A program made the position numbers and the translations under genes. A DNA stretch of 64,000 nt from Daphnia pulex (lineage: Eukaryota; Arthropoda; Branchiopoda; Diplostraca; Daphniidae). The stretch covers positions 868,001 through 932,000 of the forward strand of contig NC_060024.1 of assembly GCF_021134715.1 (NCBI RefSeq). The letters run 5' to 3'. Positions 23,162 through 34,555 of the stretch are shown in pieces (the first letter of the stretch is position 1; the number at the start of each line of letters is the position of its first letter). Below the pieces are notes generated by a model, which saw only the letters and a list, made by a program, of their open reading frames with translations, was not told the DNA's origin and searched no databases.

Positions 23162-23290
23162 GCATGTAAATCGCTCGACCTTAACTTATAGTGTTGACAC
23201 TTGTATTTAGCCCTTTCAAGGCAAACAAAAAACAAAAGAATAACGATATGGTCCGCCTCAGGACCTCAACGCCCCCTTTATCCACAGACG
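23162..23290 (+). repeat. Left inverted terminal repeat of the DIRS element
   Basis: The portion from about 23190 to 23282 is found inverted at about 33802-33895. The outermost ~28 bp differ between the two ends, as expected for DIRS elements, whose internal region carries both. Confidence 0.8.
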
Positions 23291-26200
23291 CTTTTCGGCT
23301 CTTACGCAAAACGGTCATGCCGTCAGATAGTTCAACTTCGTCATCTTCGGAAAGTGATTCTTCAGCCTCTCGCCGTTCTCGTCGTTCAAGACGGGAGCGT
23401 CGTCCAGCCCAAGATCGGCCGGATCGTTCTCGCAGCCCACGTCGCGGATCTCGAGCTCCAGACGAGGCAGAACAGGAGAGGTTGGAGCGTGAACGGAGGG
23501 AACGGTCTAGAGAAAGGTTGGAGCGAATCGTGGAAGAAGATCGTTTAAGGAGAGAGCAGTCAGAAGAACGGCGAGCTCAACAAAATCAGCCAAGAGATGG
23601 ACAACCGGCAGATGGGCAGCAGCCAGGAGATGAGCAGCCAGGAGATAGGCAGCCAGTTCAGCCGCCGGGTCAAGAATCGAAGCAGTTCAAATTCACGGTG
23701 GCCAGGAAGAGAATGAAGGTCTTCAGGAACTGGATGACAACCTCTTTAAGCGCGCCGGAAGCCAGAAATCTTCGTGATAGTTTCATTCCGAGTTTCCCTA
23801 ACTCTGGTTTTGATTTAGTTTGTCCCCAGGTAGACTCTTCTTTTTCTCGCCGCTTCAAAGACATTAAAACTCCAGAGATGTCCAAGGCGGAGGCTACGGA
23901 AAGGTCCCTGAAAGCTGAACAGTACAAAATTTTGGATGTAGCGCGTCCGCTTTTATTCCTGAGAGAAAAAATTGCGGAATCCGCAGATTTGAGAGATTCT
24001 CCATTGGCAGAAGCAGCAGATACGGCCCTGCGTCTCTGGGGCCACACGTTTCACAATGTGACTACCAGCCGACGGGAAAATTTGCTGAAAGTTTCGGATC
24101 CGAAATTTCTCTCCTTGTTGAAGGAGCCCCACCGTTTCAAGCCGCGGGAGTGCGCTTCGCTTTTTGGTCGACACTTCATCAAGAACATGGTGAAGGAGGC
24201 AACAGACGACCAAACTCTTAGAAGCATTAGTAGCAGCCATAGCTCGTCATCAAGGCCTAGAGCGGGCAGCAGCGGTTATCGTGGCACCTCATCAAGATCT
24301 CATCGTGGAGGAAATTTCGGTCAAGGAGGCTATAGCAACGGCTATAACGGCGGCTCATCCGGCACCTTTAACAGGAGCAGAGGAAACCACTCAATCAGGT
24401 CGGAAAATTTATCTTTAGTACCTAATTATTCCTTAGATTCTCCGCCCATTGTGGGAGGTAGATTAAGACATTTTGTTGATTCCTGGAAATGTTTGTCGAG
24501 TGATCCCTGGGTCTTACAAAGCATCAGTCAGGGTGTAAAGTTAGAGTTTTTGGCGAGCCCGTTTCAAGCTCGTAACCAAAGCAACATGGAAATGGGGGAG
24601 AGTCAATGGGCGCTCTGTAATCAAGAAATTCAGGATCTTGTAAGAAAAGAAGCTATTGAGCCGGTTGAAGAATCGGAACAATGTTTTGTCAGTGGGGTGT
24701 TTATTATTCCCAAAAAATCGGGTGGGTTTAGGCCGATAGTAAACTTGAAAGCTTTAAATAAATTTGTCTGTTCCCCTCATTTTAAGATGGAAGGGGTTAG
24801 TTCTTTACAAGAGATCATTCGCCCCGACGATTTTTTTACAAAAATTGATCTGAAGGACGCATATCTTACCGTGCCTCTTCACCAAGAGGACAGAAAATTT
24901 ATTCAAATCAGGTGGGGGGGGGGGCAACTTTTCCAATTCAAAACGCTAGCCTTCGGTCTGACATCCGCCCCCTTTTTATTTACTAAAATTCTTAAACCTA
25001 TTGTGACCTTCCTACGGTCCCAAGGTTTTCGTCTTGTCATCTATTTAGACGACATTTTGCTATTAAATTCTTGCAAAAAGGAGGCGGAGCGGGAATTTTT
25101 GGTTGCCACGGAGCTTTTAGAAAAATGTGGTTTTGTGATAAATGTAGAGAAATCTATCGGCACCCCCCACCAAGTAATCGAATTCCTGGGGTTAATTGTA
25201 GACTCGCGTAACCTGTCACTTTCCTTACGCGCGGAAAAAGTTGACGAAATCATTCGTCTGTGTCAAAATTTGTTTTCGAAAAGTTCCGCACCTTTACGGG
25301 AGATTGCTAAAGTCCTCGGTCTTTTTGCTTGGGCGATCAAGGCCGTTCCTTTTGCCCAGTCCCATTATAGAGAGTTGCAGAGGCTCTATATTGATGGTTG
25401 CGTCCGGTTCGAAAATAATTTAAATTCTTTGGTTTTATTAGACAACGGCTCTAAAATTAATTTGTCCTGGTGGGTTGCTAATTTGATTAAATGTAACGGA
25501 AAGCCAATGTTGGCGGTGGATCCCGATCTGACCATCTATTCGGATGCATCAAACTCAGGGTGGGGTAGCGTGCTTAATGGGGTCTCGACAAGGGGCCCTT
25601 GGACGGAAGCAGATAGGCTGAGGCATATCAATGAATTAGAGCTTCTTGCGGCATTATACTCTCTCAAAGCCTTCACTAGTCAATTGGAGGGAATTTCTAT
25701 TCGTTTAATGATGGATAACTCCACGGCCGTTTGTTATGTAAACAAAGCCGGAGGGACGCGTTCGAAAAGTCTTAACGATATAGCGGCGGACATTATGTGT
25801 TGGTGCGAGAGTAGAAAAATTTCGGTCCACGCAGTTCATCTCCCTGGAATATTGAATTCTCTCGCAGATCTGCAATCCAGATGGAAACGGGAGTCCAGCG
25901 ACTGGAAGCTCAAGACGTCCATCTTTTCCCAGCTGTCGGAACTGTGGGCACCGGAAGTGGATTTATTTGCATCCCATTGGAACCGGCAAGTGGCGCGGTT
26001 TATGAGCTGGAAACCCCAGCCGGAATCGGTGGCGTTGGACGCTTTCACTCGGAATTGGAAGAATCTGAAAGGATACGCGTTTCCCCCGTTCAATCTGATC
26101 CACCGATGCTTGATCAAGATCAGGAGGGACAGAGCGGACGTGCTGATGATAACCCCAGTGTGGCCGTCTCAGCCGTGGTGGCCAACGATTTTGGAGCTGT

Positions 26201-26472
26201 CCTGTCGGCCGGCCCGCATTTTGATACCGAGCGAGGACCTGTTGCTGGACGCGACGGGCACCAGCCACCCACTCCTAGTGCGAGGGTCCCTCCTGTTGGC
26301 CGCATGGATCTTATCAGGCGACGATATGAAAACCGAGGCCTTTCGGAGGGAGTGGTGCAATTACTCCTGGCCAGCAATCGCGAAACCACATCAGCTACTT
26401 ACAAAAGTGCCTGGAACGTTTGGTTCCATTGGTGCTCTAAGAGGAGTGAAAATCCCTTGTCTCCTACTCTAA
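23248..26472 (+). CDS. DIRS element gag-like / reverse transcriptase / RNase H frame
   Basis: One open frame. The N-terminal quarter is Arg/Ser/Glu-rich and gag-like. Next come reverse transcriptase with a YLDD-type active site, RNase H, and the methyltransferase-like segment usual in this family. The open frame extends upstream to 23191; the Met at 23248 is the start I prefer. It overlaps the recombinase frame, as is common in DIRS elements. Element-encoded, not a host gene. Confidence 0.88.
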   Translation: MVRLRTSTPPLSTDAFRLLRKTVMPSDSSTSSSSESDSSASRRSRRSRRERRPAQDRPDRSRSPRRGSRAPDEAEQERLERERRERSRERLERIVEEDRLRREQSEERRAQQNQPRDGQPADGQQPGDEQPGDRQPVQPPGQESKQFKFTVARKRMKVFRNWMTTSLSAPEARNLRDSFIPSFPNSGFDLVCPQVDSSFSRRFKDIKTPEMSKAEATERSLKAEQYKILDVARPLLFLREKIAESADLRDSPLAEAADTALRLWGHTFHNVTTSRRENLLKVSDPKFLSLLKEPHRFKPRECASLFGRHFIKNMVKEATDDQTLRSISSSHSSSSRPRAGSSGYRGTSSRSHRGGNFGQGGYSNGYNGGSSGTFNRSRGNHSIRSENLSLVPNYSLDSPPIVGGRLRHFVDSWKCLSSDPWVLQSISQGVKLEFLASPFQARNQSNMEMGESQWALCNQEIQDLVRKEAIEPVEESEQCFVSGVFIIPKKSGGFRPIVNLKALNKFVCSPHFKMEGVSSLQEIIRPDDFFTKIDLKDAYLTVPLHQEDRKFIQIRWGGGQLFQFKTLAFGLTSAPFLFTKILKPIVTFLRSQGFRLVIYLDDILLLNSCKKEAEREFLVATELLEKCGFVINVEKSIGTPHQVIEFLGLIVDSRNLSLSLRAEKVDEIIRLCQNLFSKSSAPLREIAKVLGLFAWAIKAVPFAQSHYRELQRLYIDGCVRFENNLNSLVLLDNGSKINLSWWVANLIKCNGKPMLAVDPDLTIYSDASNSGWGSVLNGVSTRGPWTEADRLRHINELELLAALYSLKAFTSQLEGISIRLMMDNSTAVCYVNKAGGTRSKSLNDIAADIMCWCESRKISVHAVHLPGILNSLADLQSRWKRESSDWKLKTSIFSQLSELWAPEVDLFASHWNRQVARFMSWKPQPESVALDAFTRNWKNLKGYAFPPFNLIHRCLIKIRRDRADVLMITPVWPSQPWWPTILELSCRPARILIPSEDLLLDATGTSHPLLVRGSLLLAAWILSGDDMKTEAFRREWCNYSWPAIAKPHQLLTKVPGTFGSIGALRGVKIPCLLL

Positions 26473-27293
26473 ATTTGATTTTGAAATTTTTATCGGATCT
26501 TTTCGAAGAAGGTAAAGCGTACAGGTCAATAAATGTGTATCGGTCAATGTTGTCCGGTACGCTGGAAAAGATAGAGGGCTGGGATGTAGGTAAACACCCT
26601 CTGGTTGTCAAACTGATGCAAGGAATTTTTAATTCTTCCCCTCCCAAACCAAAGTATACTGGGTTTTGGAGCACAGATACAGTTTTGGATTATATCGAGT
26701 CGCTAGGCCCCGATAGCGGGTTGAGCCTAGCAGTTTTATCTAAGAAATTAGTAATTTTGTTGGCTCTCACTTCCTTGTTTAGGGTCTCGGAGATCGCATC
26801 TATTGATTTTTCGTCTATGGTTTTCTCAGGGCCGGCAGTGAAGTTCGCCTTGTCAAAGCTCAGAAAGTCGCAGACACCTAGCTCAGCAGGAGCGATCTTC
26901 TCCTTAAAAAAGCTCACGGTTTTGTCAAACGTCTGTCCAGTCTCGTGTCTTGATTATTATTGTAAAGAAACACGCAAGTTCAGGAATGATTCTAACTCTA
27001 ATCTTATGTTAAGCATTAAATCCCCCCACGCCCCGATCGGCGCTTCAACGGTGGCCAGATGGATCAAAGATTTTCTGGGCGACGCAGGAATTGACACGTC
27101 AATTTATTCAGCGCATTCCACCCGTGGGGCGGCCGCATCTAAGGCGGTGGCGACGGGTTTATCAATCGAAACAATTTTGCGTTCGGGCAACTGGTCGTCC
27201 GAAAGCGTATTCGCCAAGCATTACAGTCGGCCAATCGAGAAAGAAAGCGTGGCTAGCCAAGTGCTAGGTGGTGCCAGTGGTTTGGCTGGTTAA
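25881..27293 (+). CDS. DIRS element tyrosine recombinase frame
   Basis: The second, overlapping frame ends in a tyrosine-recombinase domain. The Arg, His-x-x-Arg and Tyr positions typical of the family can be recognised in the C-terminal third. In DIRS elements this enzyme replaces an integrase and inserts a circular intermediate without a long target duplication, in line with the AATT junction here. The true start within the overlap is uncertain. Confidence 0.85.
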   Translation: METGVQRLEAQDVHLFPAVGTVGTGSGFICIPLEPASGAVYELETPAGIGGVGRFHSELEESERIRVSPVQSDPPMLDQDQEGQSGRADDNPSVAVSAVVANDFGAVLSAGPHFDTERGPVAGRDGHQPPTPSARVPPVGRMDLIRRRYENRGLSEGVVQLLLASNRETTSATYKSAWNVWFHWCSKRSENPLSPTLNLILKFLSDLFEEGKAYRSINVYRSMLSGTLEKIEGWDVGKHPLVVKLMQGIFNSSPPKPKYTGFWSTDTVLDYIESLGPDSGLSLAVLSKKLVILLALTSLFRVSEIASIDFSSMVFSGPAVKFALSKLRKSQTPSSAGAIFSLKKLTVLSNVCPVSCLDYYCKETRKFRNDSNSNLMLSIKSPHAPIGASTVARWIKDFLGDAGIDTSIYSAHSTRGAAASKAVATGLSIETILRSGNWSSESVFAKHYSRPIEKESVASQVLGGASGLAG

Positions 27294-27835
27294 CGTGCTT
27301 TGAAGTCACTCCCGTACGCGACGGTTAGCTTGTCCAAAAAAATAAACTTGTAACAAGGTTGCGCGGTACTAGGTTAAAGCTTCACAAGTATGAAAAAACC
27401 TTGCGGAAAGTTTAACTCGATTCTGATAAAAAAGGGAGACGGAACTCTAGCAACGCCCATACTTGCAATGCTTCGAAGTACAAAACTTGATTTTTAAAAC
27501 TTAAAGCAAAGCGAGCGGCAAGCAATCCAGAACTAAGTATAAGTTGGCATTATTTGCTTGTCTTTTTGTAAGGTAGGCGGATGCTTGATAATTGAAAGTA
27601 TGGTGTATTTTAGGTAAAATATATTTAAAACTATACTTCAAGCTAGTTCAACAGTGACTAGCATACTTTTTACTTGTCTGGTAATAGTTTAAATTGGTCG
27701 TTCTTAATTATATATTTGGCTCAACATTACCTATAAAAGTAATAATTTGATTATATACTCATTCAATAGTCTACAGTTTTGTTTCTTTTTATTGATTTGC
27801 GGTTTAGTTAATTATCCAGTTACAGACTTTATTGA

Positions 27836-30690
27836 TCAATCAGTTTCTAAGTTATTAGGGAGAGCAGTTACAACATACGACTCTGTCAAATTGTGCTCGC
27901 TGGCAACGACACATTTTGATTTGATATCAAGCGCGTTGAAAGCTACCAGCTCTCCTTTCCCCACTAATTTTGTCATCATACCGGGAATTATAGAAAATGT
28001 AATACCATCAATCGGTTTCGGAAGGAAATGAACTTTACTTTGAACCCCCAACACATTTCCCAGAATAAATATATGATCCCCTTTCGACTCATGGGGCAGA
28101 CAGACAAAATTTTCAATGAACAAGAATTCCCCATCATTTGTCAGAGCACAATAATTTATCCGTTTGGGAGATCTTTTGTAGCTGGTTGTAGTGAAAATTG
28201 ACCCCGATGAAATCAATTTGATTCGAGAAAAAAATTTTGCATTTTGGAATGAAGGGGAGCGGAAATCGGAATTCGATGCGAGCAAACTACAAAGAGCGTT
28301 TTTTTCATTTTGAGTAACATTCCGTACGGATGAATGGCCGAGAAGTTCAACTTTATCGTTATTTGAAAATGTCCCTTTTGAAAATCCTCGTGGCGTCTCC
28401 TTTGGCAAGCGGAGTAATTCGCAGAGTTGTCTTGTTACATGGGGAGGCAAGATATATTTTTGTAACAGCGTCACGGCCTCGTCACGAACAGTAAGTTTCA
28501 ACAAATAATTTGTTGCCATCTGATCCGCAATCGCTTGAGTCCCATTCGACAAAGACATCAACACCCCATTAAACCACTCAGGAATAAACGTCGATGTAGT
28601 CCACAAGCATCCCCAATCAAGCACGCTTTGCGAAAGATGAATGAGAAAATGAACGTTGATTCCTACATGAGTGGCGCCATAAAGTTTTTCAAAATCAATC
28701 ACAAAATGCCTAAAAAGAACTTTAATTTTCTCTACGTCTGATACGGATACCTTTTCTTGCAAAAGAACAAACATCCCGTAGCTAAGATTTACGAAATGAT
28801 CAAAAAATTCTTTGGGGAGTACATCTTCTAAGACATCAACATAAAAAAGAACAAAGGCTCTAAACATAGAAGCTTTCCAATTGCTCAAATCATCTAATGC
28901 TATCATAACCCGGGTGATTTCATAAGGTGGTTTTGTGTTCAACAGCCGGGAGTTTAGCACTTCCAACTTTCCCCTGACAGACCAAGGTTCCTTGGAATAT
29001 TTTTGAAAAGTCCATAGCTTAATCATTAGTTTAAAAACTCCTTGGCAACAGGAGTGCATATATTCCGGGACAAAAGCCTTGATAAAATCGAACCCGGGTA
29101 AGTCGGCTAAAGGTGTTGGGCCACAGACACCGTGGGAAGGTTTTCGGGTCGCCTTGGCAATATTCAAGTCTTCCTTATGTTGTTCCATACTTCTCAATTC
29201 AAAAGGTTCTGGCTTTTCTAAATAAATGCGAGTTGAACCTCTTCCCTTTTTAATTTGTTCACCTGTAAAACACAATTATTATTGATCTTGAAAAACATGA
29301 ACGTTACTGGTTTCAATCGATACCTGGATGTAAACAGAAATCGCATCCGAACTGTCCGTTGAACTGCGTAGTGTTGCGTATAAGTGGACGGGCCATCGTG
29401 TCAGTAGTAATAACCAAAACACGGATTTTGTAATGGATTCCTTTTACATTTATCCCGTCATTTTCCAGTCTAGCCCACTCTTTTACTATCCAGTCCAAAA
29501 ATGCATGCAAAGGTGGTTTTTTGTTGCCAAACCACAATGCCAGCAAAATTACGTAATTTCTTCGAAGTTTGTATGGTGCTTCATTTATCGTGGCCATGAA
29601 AGGCCAAATTCCGTTTTTGCTCATCTTATAAGGCTGAGCTCCATCCGTATTCCAGATCACGGTGATGGTCAGGTCGTCAATGAAACCTTTGTCTCTCAAC
29701 TTTTTGTAGCATTCGCCAGAATGTAAATCTCCTCGGTAGTTTGAATCCATTTCTTTTAGTTTAATGCCGTGGTGCTCGATAAAATACACCAATTGCTTCT
29801 CGATTGGCATTCGCAAAATGAAACATGGTCGATGCACACTTTTGATAAATTTGTGACCACAAGGCTGTCGTAGTTGTATCTCTTCAGGATTATCTTGCTT
29901 CATAGTCAATACGGAAGGACATTTTTTCGAGGGGCAAACAAAAATTTTCGTAACTTCACTCCTCAAATGGGAATATTTTCTTAACAAGTTATGTTGGCTG
30001 CTCAACTCTTTCACATTGGAGTGGGACGCTAACCTCACATTGAAAAGGTGATCTTCTAGGGCACTTTTAGTAAGATGATGCCTTAAATAGTTTGCAACAC
30101 AGAGTAGAGGCAAGTAAACTGATGGGTGGGCTTCATATACTTCGTCCTGTAACACAAAAATGTATGCTGCCTATGAATCCAATAAACCATGTTCAATAAA
30201 TAGTATGCCTACCTCTTCCTCGATATCACTAAAAAAATCTTCAAAATTGTTAAATTCCAGTTCCTGATACGTGTGTTCTGAAATGTGTGGAATATTAATT
30301 CCACATGCATTAGTTTGTTCGCTCAAGGTAATGGGTGAATCACAACAATCAATGATATTTGATTGCGAGCTTGAATCACAAGGGCTGTTATCCTTTTCCT
30401 AACAGATAAATGTTAATAAGCTTAACTATATTATAATGTCTCATTACCCAAATTAAAAAAAAAACGAATTTAGTTTGTACCTGAGCTATATCTTTAGAAT
30501 AATTCACTTCCAACAACAGCAGAGAGGGCATATTTTTCACAAGATTATCGGTGGGCCTAATTTTTTTCGCTTCTGCCTCTTTCAAAATGTTGTCAACATC
30601 TTCAGTAGCTAATCGCTTGTTTCTTCTTTTCTTAGTCCACTTCGATGACCCAAAACTACCATTCCCTGCCATTTTAATGTTACACTTCAA
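27836..30690 (-). CDS. Tnp2-like (CACTA/CMC-related) transposase, 4 exons
   Basis: Exons 30481-30690, 30213-30398, 29324-30146 and 27836-29262 join in frame through GT/AG introns to 881 residues; a second Met at 30672 is an alternative start. The N-terminus is basic (KWTKKRRNKR). A Cys/His cluster lies near residues 205-235. The core has an NTDG motif near residue 298 followed by the IWP-x(8)-APYKLR block and an LWFG-x-KKPP segment. It ends with a CDFC motif around residue 402 and a PEYMH motif in exon 4. This layout resembles the transposase family named after plant tnp2; that assignment is from memory of the family pattern. No stop interrupts the exons. It faces away from the BEN-domain gene across 377 bp, and both lie inside the DIRS element. 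Confidence 0.68.
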
Positions 30691-31067
30691 AATAAATAAA
30701 AATGATCGTAGTTTGAATTTTTGACAGCAGTACTACAGCAGACGATTAAACTTAAAAAATCGCATTAAATCTGTTAAAATGATTTTGTTAAAGTAGCGCT
30801 GCAAAATTATGATAATAATTATCTAAATTTCATTTTTTTTTTGTTTATTTTTTTTAAAGTTATTAGTCTCTTTTTTATATATGATAAAACAGTTTTTTTT
30901 AACCATTTGAGGTTATTTGTAAAATTAGTTCTGGCAGCCCTGTTCCTGATCGGCTTTTTCCCTCCAAAACTGTTAGCTGTCTTGTTAAGCCGTCACGTTT
31001 TCAATCTTGCTAGGAATCGACACGAATTCTTTCTAATAACGAAAACATATTTTAACTGGCCTAAAAT
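30691..31067. promoter_or_regulatory. Presumed shared promoter region between the divergent transposon genes
   Basis: 377 bp of very AT-rich DNA separates the start codons of the transposase (minus) and BEN-domain (plus) genes. No coding frame is supported here. The divergent layout suggests shared regulation; no specific element was identified. Confidence 0.4.
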
Positions 31068-32810
31068 ATGTTTGTTCTTTTTGATTTTACCATTGGTGAA
31101 CCTGGTATAGGGACAATTAGTTCAGTTAAGAGTCCAATTCTGACAGACGATGAAAAAAAAGACGTGATTACAACAGTACAAGAAATATGGGTTAGAGAAA
31201 GAACCAAACTAGTGATCAGGTAAAATGTTTTGAATTTTTTGTGTATGACTTTGTTCAACTTTTGATGTAACTTTATTGTAGCATTTAGCCTAATGCTATT
31301 CTATTCATGTAATATCATATAAACCTGGTTTGGCAAATGTTGGCAAATGTTGACGAGTGAAATCTTAAATGCTCGTTTCATTTAATGTTCTAATTTTGGT
31401 TCTTTATTAATTGTGTGCTCTATAGGTGGCCCAAAGATTTCAATTCAGCAATCTGCGAAAGAGTTTATGAGAAAAACAATTTTGTTGATTGTGATCACAG
31501 ACCTGGAGTTGCTGTGGCTATATCGAGTAAGTATAACTACAGCTTATTGAAATTATGACAAATATTTATTCTTTGTCGATCCTTACAGGTAACCAAGAAA
31601 ACCTGCTTGAACTCAGACAACAGCTCATTCTTGATAAATCTTCAGCAAAGAAGAATACAAATGAGCTACGTGGCACAAAACAGAAGGCAAGAAGGAGTCT
31701 TGTGTATCCTGAAGGCGACACAACACAGGGAGCATCATTTTCAGCAGTAGCTAAGAAAAGCAAACCCAACCCTGCAGAAGAACAACTTGTTGAGGTAAAC
31801 ATTTCTCTTTAGTGTGTCAAAAGGAGACTTTTATTACATTTCTTCATAATTTTATTTTAAAGGAAATTGATGAACTGAAGTCCACAAATAGGCAACTTGA
31901 AGACACCATCACTCGACTTAAAAGAGATTTAAAGAAAAAGGAAGACGAAAATGATGAACTGACTGATACTTTGGAAGTTCTACGCTCGTGGTACGAAGAG
32001 CCACGAGAGTTAGCACAACGTATGGAATTGAGAAAGTTAAATCCTAATAAAGTCTTTAATAATATGTTTTTTTTTCTTCTTAGAAATGAAAGATATTCTC
32101 CTCCATCTTACTGACGCTGTTTCTAACTTGAATAGACGACCGGAAGCATTACCTCCTACACCAGCTGCGAGTCCTTCTCAGTCTGCTGCTAAGCGGATGG
32201 TAATTGATGGCCGCTGATGGCTTATTTTGTTATTTTTAAAACTTATTTTGACCAATATTTGTATAGGTTCCATTCGATGGTAACATAATGATCGAGTACA
32301 ATGCTCTGCGTGATGCAATTTGTTACGGGAGAGAAGGTCAATCGAAGGATTCGCTCAATGCAATGGTGGGAACTTTAATTGATTATTTTATCCTGCCCCA
32401 AGAGCAAGCTGAATACTCTCTCAGTGGTCGTGCATGCCGTTCAATCCCGAACAGTAAGCCAAAGAAGCCGTTCCCGGTCTCTACCATAGATGCTATGACC
32501 AGTAAGATCTTTTTTTATTAGTTATTGTCGTTATTCTATTGAATAGCTTTTTGTTTAAACACTTAATTAAATTTCACTTTTCTTAGATTTCATTCTTCCG
32601 AGATGGAAGACATGGCACAACAATGATCTTTCCAAGGAACAAATTAAGGCCGCCATAACCGCAAAGCTTGTGAATAGCCACTCAAAAACAAAGAAGAAGA
32701 ATTTAAAAGGGCAGCAGCAAAACGTTGAAGATGACATATTTGGTGGTGAAGCTAATAACAATGGATTGCTTGATAACAACCAGCAAATAGAAGAAAATGA
32801 CTCAGCCTAA
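31068..32810 (+). CDS. Coiled-coil and BEN-domain protein, 7 exons, companion gene of the nested transposon
   Basis: Exons 31068-31219, 31426-31526, 31589-31794, 31863-32019, 32084-32199, 32267-32501 and 32587-32810 join in phase to 396 residues. The N-terminal segment (FVLFDFTIGEPGIG, then a WPKDFNSAI block) resembles the start of invertebrate BEN proteins. Residues ~155-200 form a charged heptad-rich coiled coil. Residues ~245-345 match a BEN domain in length and pattern, ending with a helix rich in Ala and Lys; the tail is Asn/Gln-rich. BEN domains bind DNA or chromatin proteins. The donor of exon 4 (GTATGG) is the weakest site. Inferred to be a transposon-encoded DNA-binding partner; a captured host gene is the alternative. 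Confidence 0.68.
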
Positions 32811-33533
32811 GTTAATTCGCGTACATTTTACGTTCCCACTGTCCTGCCATTTTGTGCTCGAGTTCAATTTTATTCTATCCAATTGATTGATTGTCACGTA
32901 TTTTAATTCCTCTAATGCCGTGCGAAATGTTTTTATTGGTCTTAAACGTACGTTTAACCCTATTTCCCACTAGTTGTTCACACTTGTGTGAATTTTACCT
33001 TACTGCCCTAATTTGCTGCCCTTCAATCGGTTTTTGAAGCCAAGTTTCTTAAATGTACGTTTATTTCCCACTCGTTTTTCACACTTGTGTGAATTTTCCC
33101 TTAATGTCTCAATTTGGCCCCTTGATTCTGTTTTTAAAGCCACGGAACAATCTAGAGTGACAATACAATTCATTGTGTCTACAAATCTTGAGTTTAATTA
33201 AAATCAATGTATTTTTAATTTAGTTATTTACAGGCTAGATTAATACAAGCTACAACTTGATTTGGAAAACGATCGTGCCAATATATTAAGCTTTACGAAT
33301 TGAATTTATACTATAGGCTAGCTTACTGGACGTAAGCAAAAATTATAGTTACGCAAATCAAGCTAGACGCTATTTTTCAATAGCTAAGCTGGCATCTCGG
33401 TTAAAATCCCTTACATTGCATCGGAGCAAATCTAACTTGCCTCCTGGAAGCTTACACTATTATGGGAGCCTGCGCTCCGAAGCTTGCGCTAAGCTTCTAC
33501 CTAGCTCACCATACCGTACGGGCTATAAGTTAA
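32811..33533. other. Non-coding flank of the nested transposon and DIRS 3' region
   Basis: AT-rich DNA without a supported gene. It has two similar copies of a segment containing TTTCCCACT-x-GTT-TTCACACTTGTG (near 32963 and 33064) and a cluster of AAGCTT-containing inverted words at about 33450-33500. I could not find matching terminal inverted repeats for the nested element here or at 27294-27835. Confidence 0.4.
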
Positions 33534-33632
33534 GGTCGAGCGATTTACATGCAATTAGTAAATTGCTCGAGGTCGCGAAGCGACCGAAGAGCAGTTATGA
33601 TTGTATGTATAATAAAGCGAGACCTTAACTTA
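33534..33632. repeat. DIRS internal complementary region
   Basis: The first part (33534-33553) is the reverse complement of the left element end and the second part (33558-33632) is the reverse complement of the right element end. They are joined at AATT (33554-33557). This matches the known DIRS circle-junction template. Confidence 0.85.
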
Positions 33633-33797
33633 GGTTAAGGTACCCCCCCAACCCGCTCCTAACTTTATTAATCGTTGTTTTTCTTCATTCCTTTCAGAGG
33701 AAGAGGATTTGGCAGTAACCAGCATAAAAGGTGAAGAGTTGGCCTACTCTTTCGGATCAGCGGCCCTGAGAAGATTTCCCGAGCCTTAAAGGTCTGA

Positions 33798-33968
33798 GGA
33801 TAAAGGGGGCGTTGAGGTCCTGAGGCGGACCATATCGTTATTCTTTTGTTTTTTGTTTGCGTTGAAAGGGCTAAATACAAGTGTCAACACTATAAGTTAA
33901 GGTCTCGCTTTATTATACATACAATCATAACTGCTCTTCGGTCGCTTCGCGACCTCGAGCAATTTACT
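33798..33968 (-). repeat. Right inverted terminal repeat of the DIRS element
   Basis: Inverted match to the left end, then an outer segment containing a small GC-rich hairpin. It abuts AATT and the resumed tRNA array. Confidence 0.8.
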
Positions 33969-34016
33969 AATTATGATGCAATGCGATGATCATGTGTATT
34001 CAGATATTTATATGTT

Positions 34017-34134
34017 TGTCAGGAGTGGGATTTGAACCCACGCCTTCATTGAAGGCCAGAATACTGCAACTCCTTTTTAGAAGCGAGGATTATGTCCTTG
34101 AGTCTGGCGCCTTAGACCGCTCGGCCATCCTGAC
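34017..34134 (-). tRNA. tRNA-Leu(CAA), unit B1
   Basis: Exons fold normally apart from one variable-arm change; the intron is one base shorter and diverged. Confidence 0.93.
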
Positions 34135-34483
34135 CAAATCAGGTGTACCTAAATTCCTTCGCCCAAGAGATGTGACATTAAAACTCTTCTAACTCATCCA
34201 AGAGTTCCTTGCCATAGGCGATTTATACCAGGTCAACAATTGTATTACGTTGTATTGCGTTTGAATATGTATTTTTTTTGAATATGTATTTTCTTGAGTC
34301 TGGTGCCTTAGAGCGCTCGGCCATCCTGACCTCATCAGATCTAGCTAAATTCCTTTGCATTACAGATGTGGGATTTAAACTCTTCTAACTTATCCAAGAG
34401 TTCCTTGCCCTAGGCTGTTTATACCAGGACAACAATTGTATTATGTTGTATTGATTTGGAATATGTATTTTTAAGCGATTTAA

Positions 34484-34555
34484 TCCCATATTGTCTAGTG
34501 GTTAGGATACCTGGCTCTCACCCAGGATGCCCGGGTTCAATTCCCGGTATGGGAA
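34484..34555 (+). tRNA. tRNA-Glu(CTC), unit B1
   Basis: Variable-region G to T change as in unit A19; stems intact. Confidence 0.94.

Larger units (their letters stand above)
23162..33968 (+). mobile_element. DIRS-type tyrosine-recombinase retroelement with a nested DNA transposon
   Basis: The element interrupts a tRNA-array unit at AATT. Its left end is repeated in inverted form near its right end, with about two differences over the first ~100 bp compared. A segment at 33534-33632 is complementary to the two outer ends joined together, the internal complementary region diagnostic of DIRS elements. Coding parts in order are a gag-like region, reverse transcriptase, RNase H, a methyltransferase-like segment and a tyrosine recombinase. 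The coding parts look whole. A second, two-gene element lies between the recombinase frame and the complementary region; its exact edges are not resolved. Similar inverted ends suggest a young insertion. Treated as a fossil copy. Confidence 0.88.

Noticed and set aside
33668-33880. ORF on the minus strand near the right end of the insertion
   Set aside because: It is the inverted terminal repeat copy of the DIRS 5' region, not a separate gene.
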